A stretch of DNA of 22,155 nt from Rhizosphaericola sp047606825 (GTDB taxonomy: Bacteria; Bacteroidota; Bacteroidia; Chitinophagales; Chitinophagaceae), in contig JASGDY010000130.1 in assembly GCA_047606825.1 (NCBI GenBank), positions 1 through 22,155 on the forward strand, read 5' to 3'. Within the stretch, counting starts at the first letter, position 1. Every line of letters begins with the position of its first letter. The translations under genes were made by a program, and so were the position numbers. The notes under the pieces were generated by a model. The model was given only the letters and a program-made list of their open reading frames with translations, did no database searches and was not told the origin of the DNA. Positions 22,032 to 22,155 of this stretch are shown here, one piece after another.

Positions 22032-22155
22032 ATACGATAATGAAATTCAATATAGACCAATAATTTTTATTACTCCGCTCTTCAGGATTTGTAATCCTGA
22101 AGCCGTATCGGCGGATTTGCAATCCGCAAATAGCAGTGCATTGCAAATGCACGGA
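22032..22155 (+). repeat. Hairpin-array repeat, copy 2 (cut by window end)
   Basis: This is a gap-free match to 14864-14987 with three differences in 124 bases. Hairpins 1 to 3 are present (22080-22102, 22111-22127, 22136-22152). One difference turns the unpaired C of copy 1 into a G that adds a base pair to hairpin 2, so pairing is better here. The fourth hairpin would lie beyond the window. Confidence 0.8.

Overview
The window looks like chromosomal DNA from a Bacteroidota bacterium, most likely of the Chitinophagaceae/Sphingobacteriia kind. The evidence is two large outer-membrane beta-barrel proteins with carboxypeptidase-regulatory-like N-termini, two DUF1573 secreted proteins, a small OMP_b-brl porin-like protein, an orphan-type RelB-like antitoxin, a Prc-type S41 protease, and the Bacteroidota promoter signature (TAnnTTTG, sometimes with TTTG 19-21 nt upstream) in front of many genes. 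No Shine-Dalgarno sequences stand out. Species cannot be fixed from this sequence.

Layout. 1-315 holds the 3' end of a probable IS1-family transposase and an inverted repeat. 322-3126 is a SusC-unrelated TonB-receptor-like barrel protein. 3221-4243 (minus) is a glycosyltransferase-like gene diverging from two DUF1573 genes (4318-5253). Three hairpins in tandem (two of them good terminators) separate these from carA (5496-6602). Next is an accessory patch (6702-7963): an intact antitoxin, a frame-shifted RelE/ParE-like toxin remnant, and an AT-rich gene for a probable PD-(D/E)XK nuclease. A minus-strand three-gene operon follows (NEW3-domain envelope protein, ABC ATPase, ABC-2 permease; 10906 down to 8043). 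Then come aroQ (plus), lptB and dgt (minus), and a YkgJ-type cysteine-cluster protein (plus).

14658-15145 is a gene-free stretch with a 23-nt hairpin repeat shared with 5321-5343 and an array of four 3-nt-loop hairpins. The first three hairpins of that array are repeated almost exactly at the right edge of the window (22032-22155). Between the two arrays lie a second large barrel protein (minus), tRNA-His(GTG) with its own promoter and terminator, an AT-rich patch with a small beta-barrel protein, and the prc protease gene.

Functionally the region is mostly housekeeping (pyrimidine/arginine, shikimate, dNTP pool, LPS transport, envelope proteolysis) mixed with envelope proteins. No complete defence or biosynthetic cluster is visible. 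The items most worth a second look are the nuclease gene sitting against a broken toxin gene, the duplicated hairpin arrays in a two-forward/two-inverted arrangement, and three genes whose promoter -7 box ends exactly 4 nt before the ATG, which predicts leaderless mRNAs.
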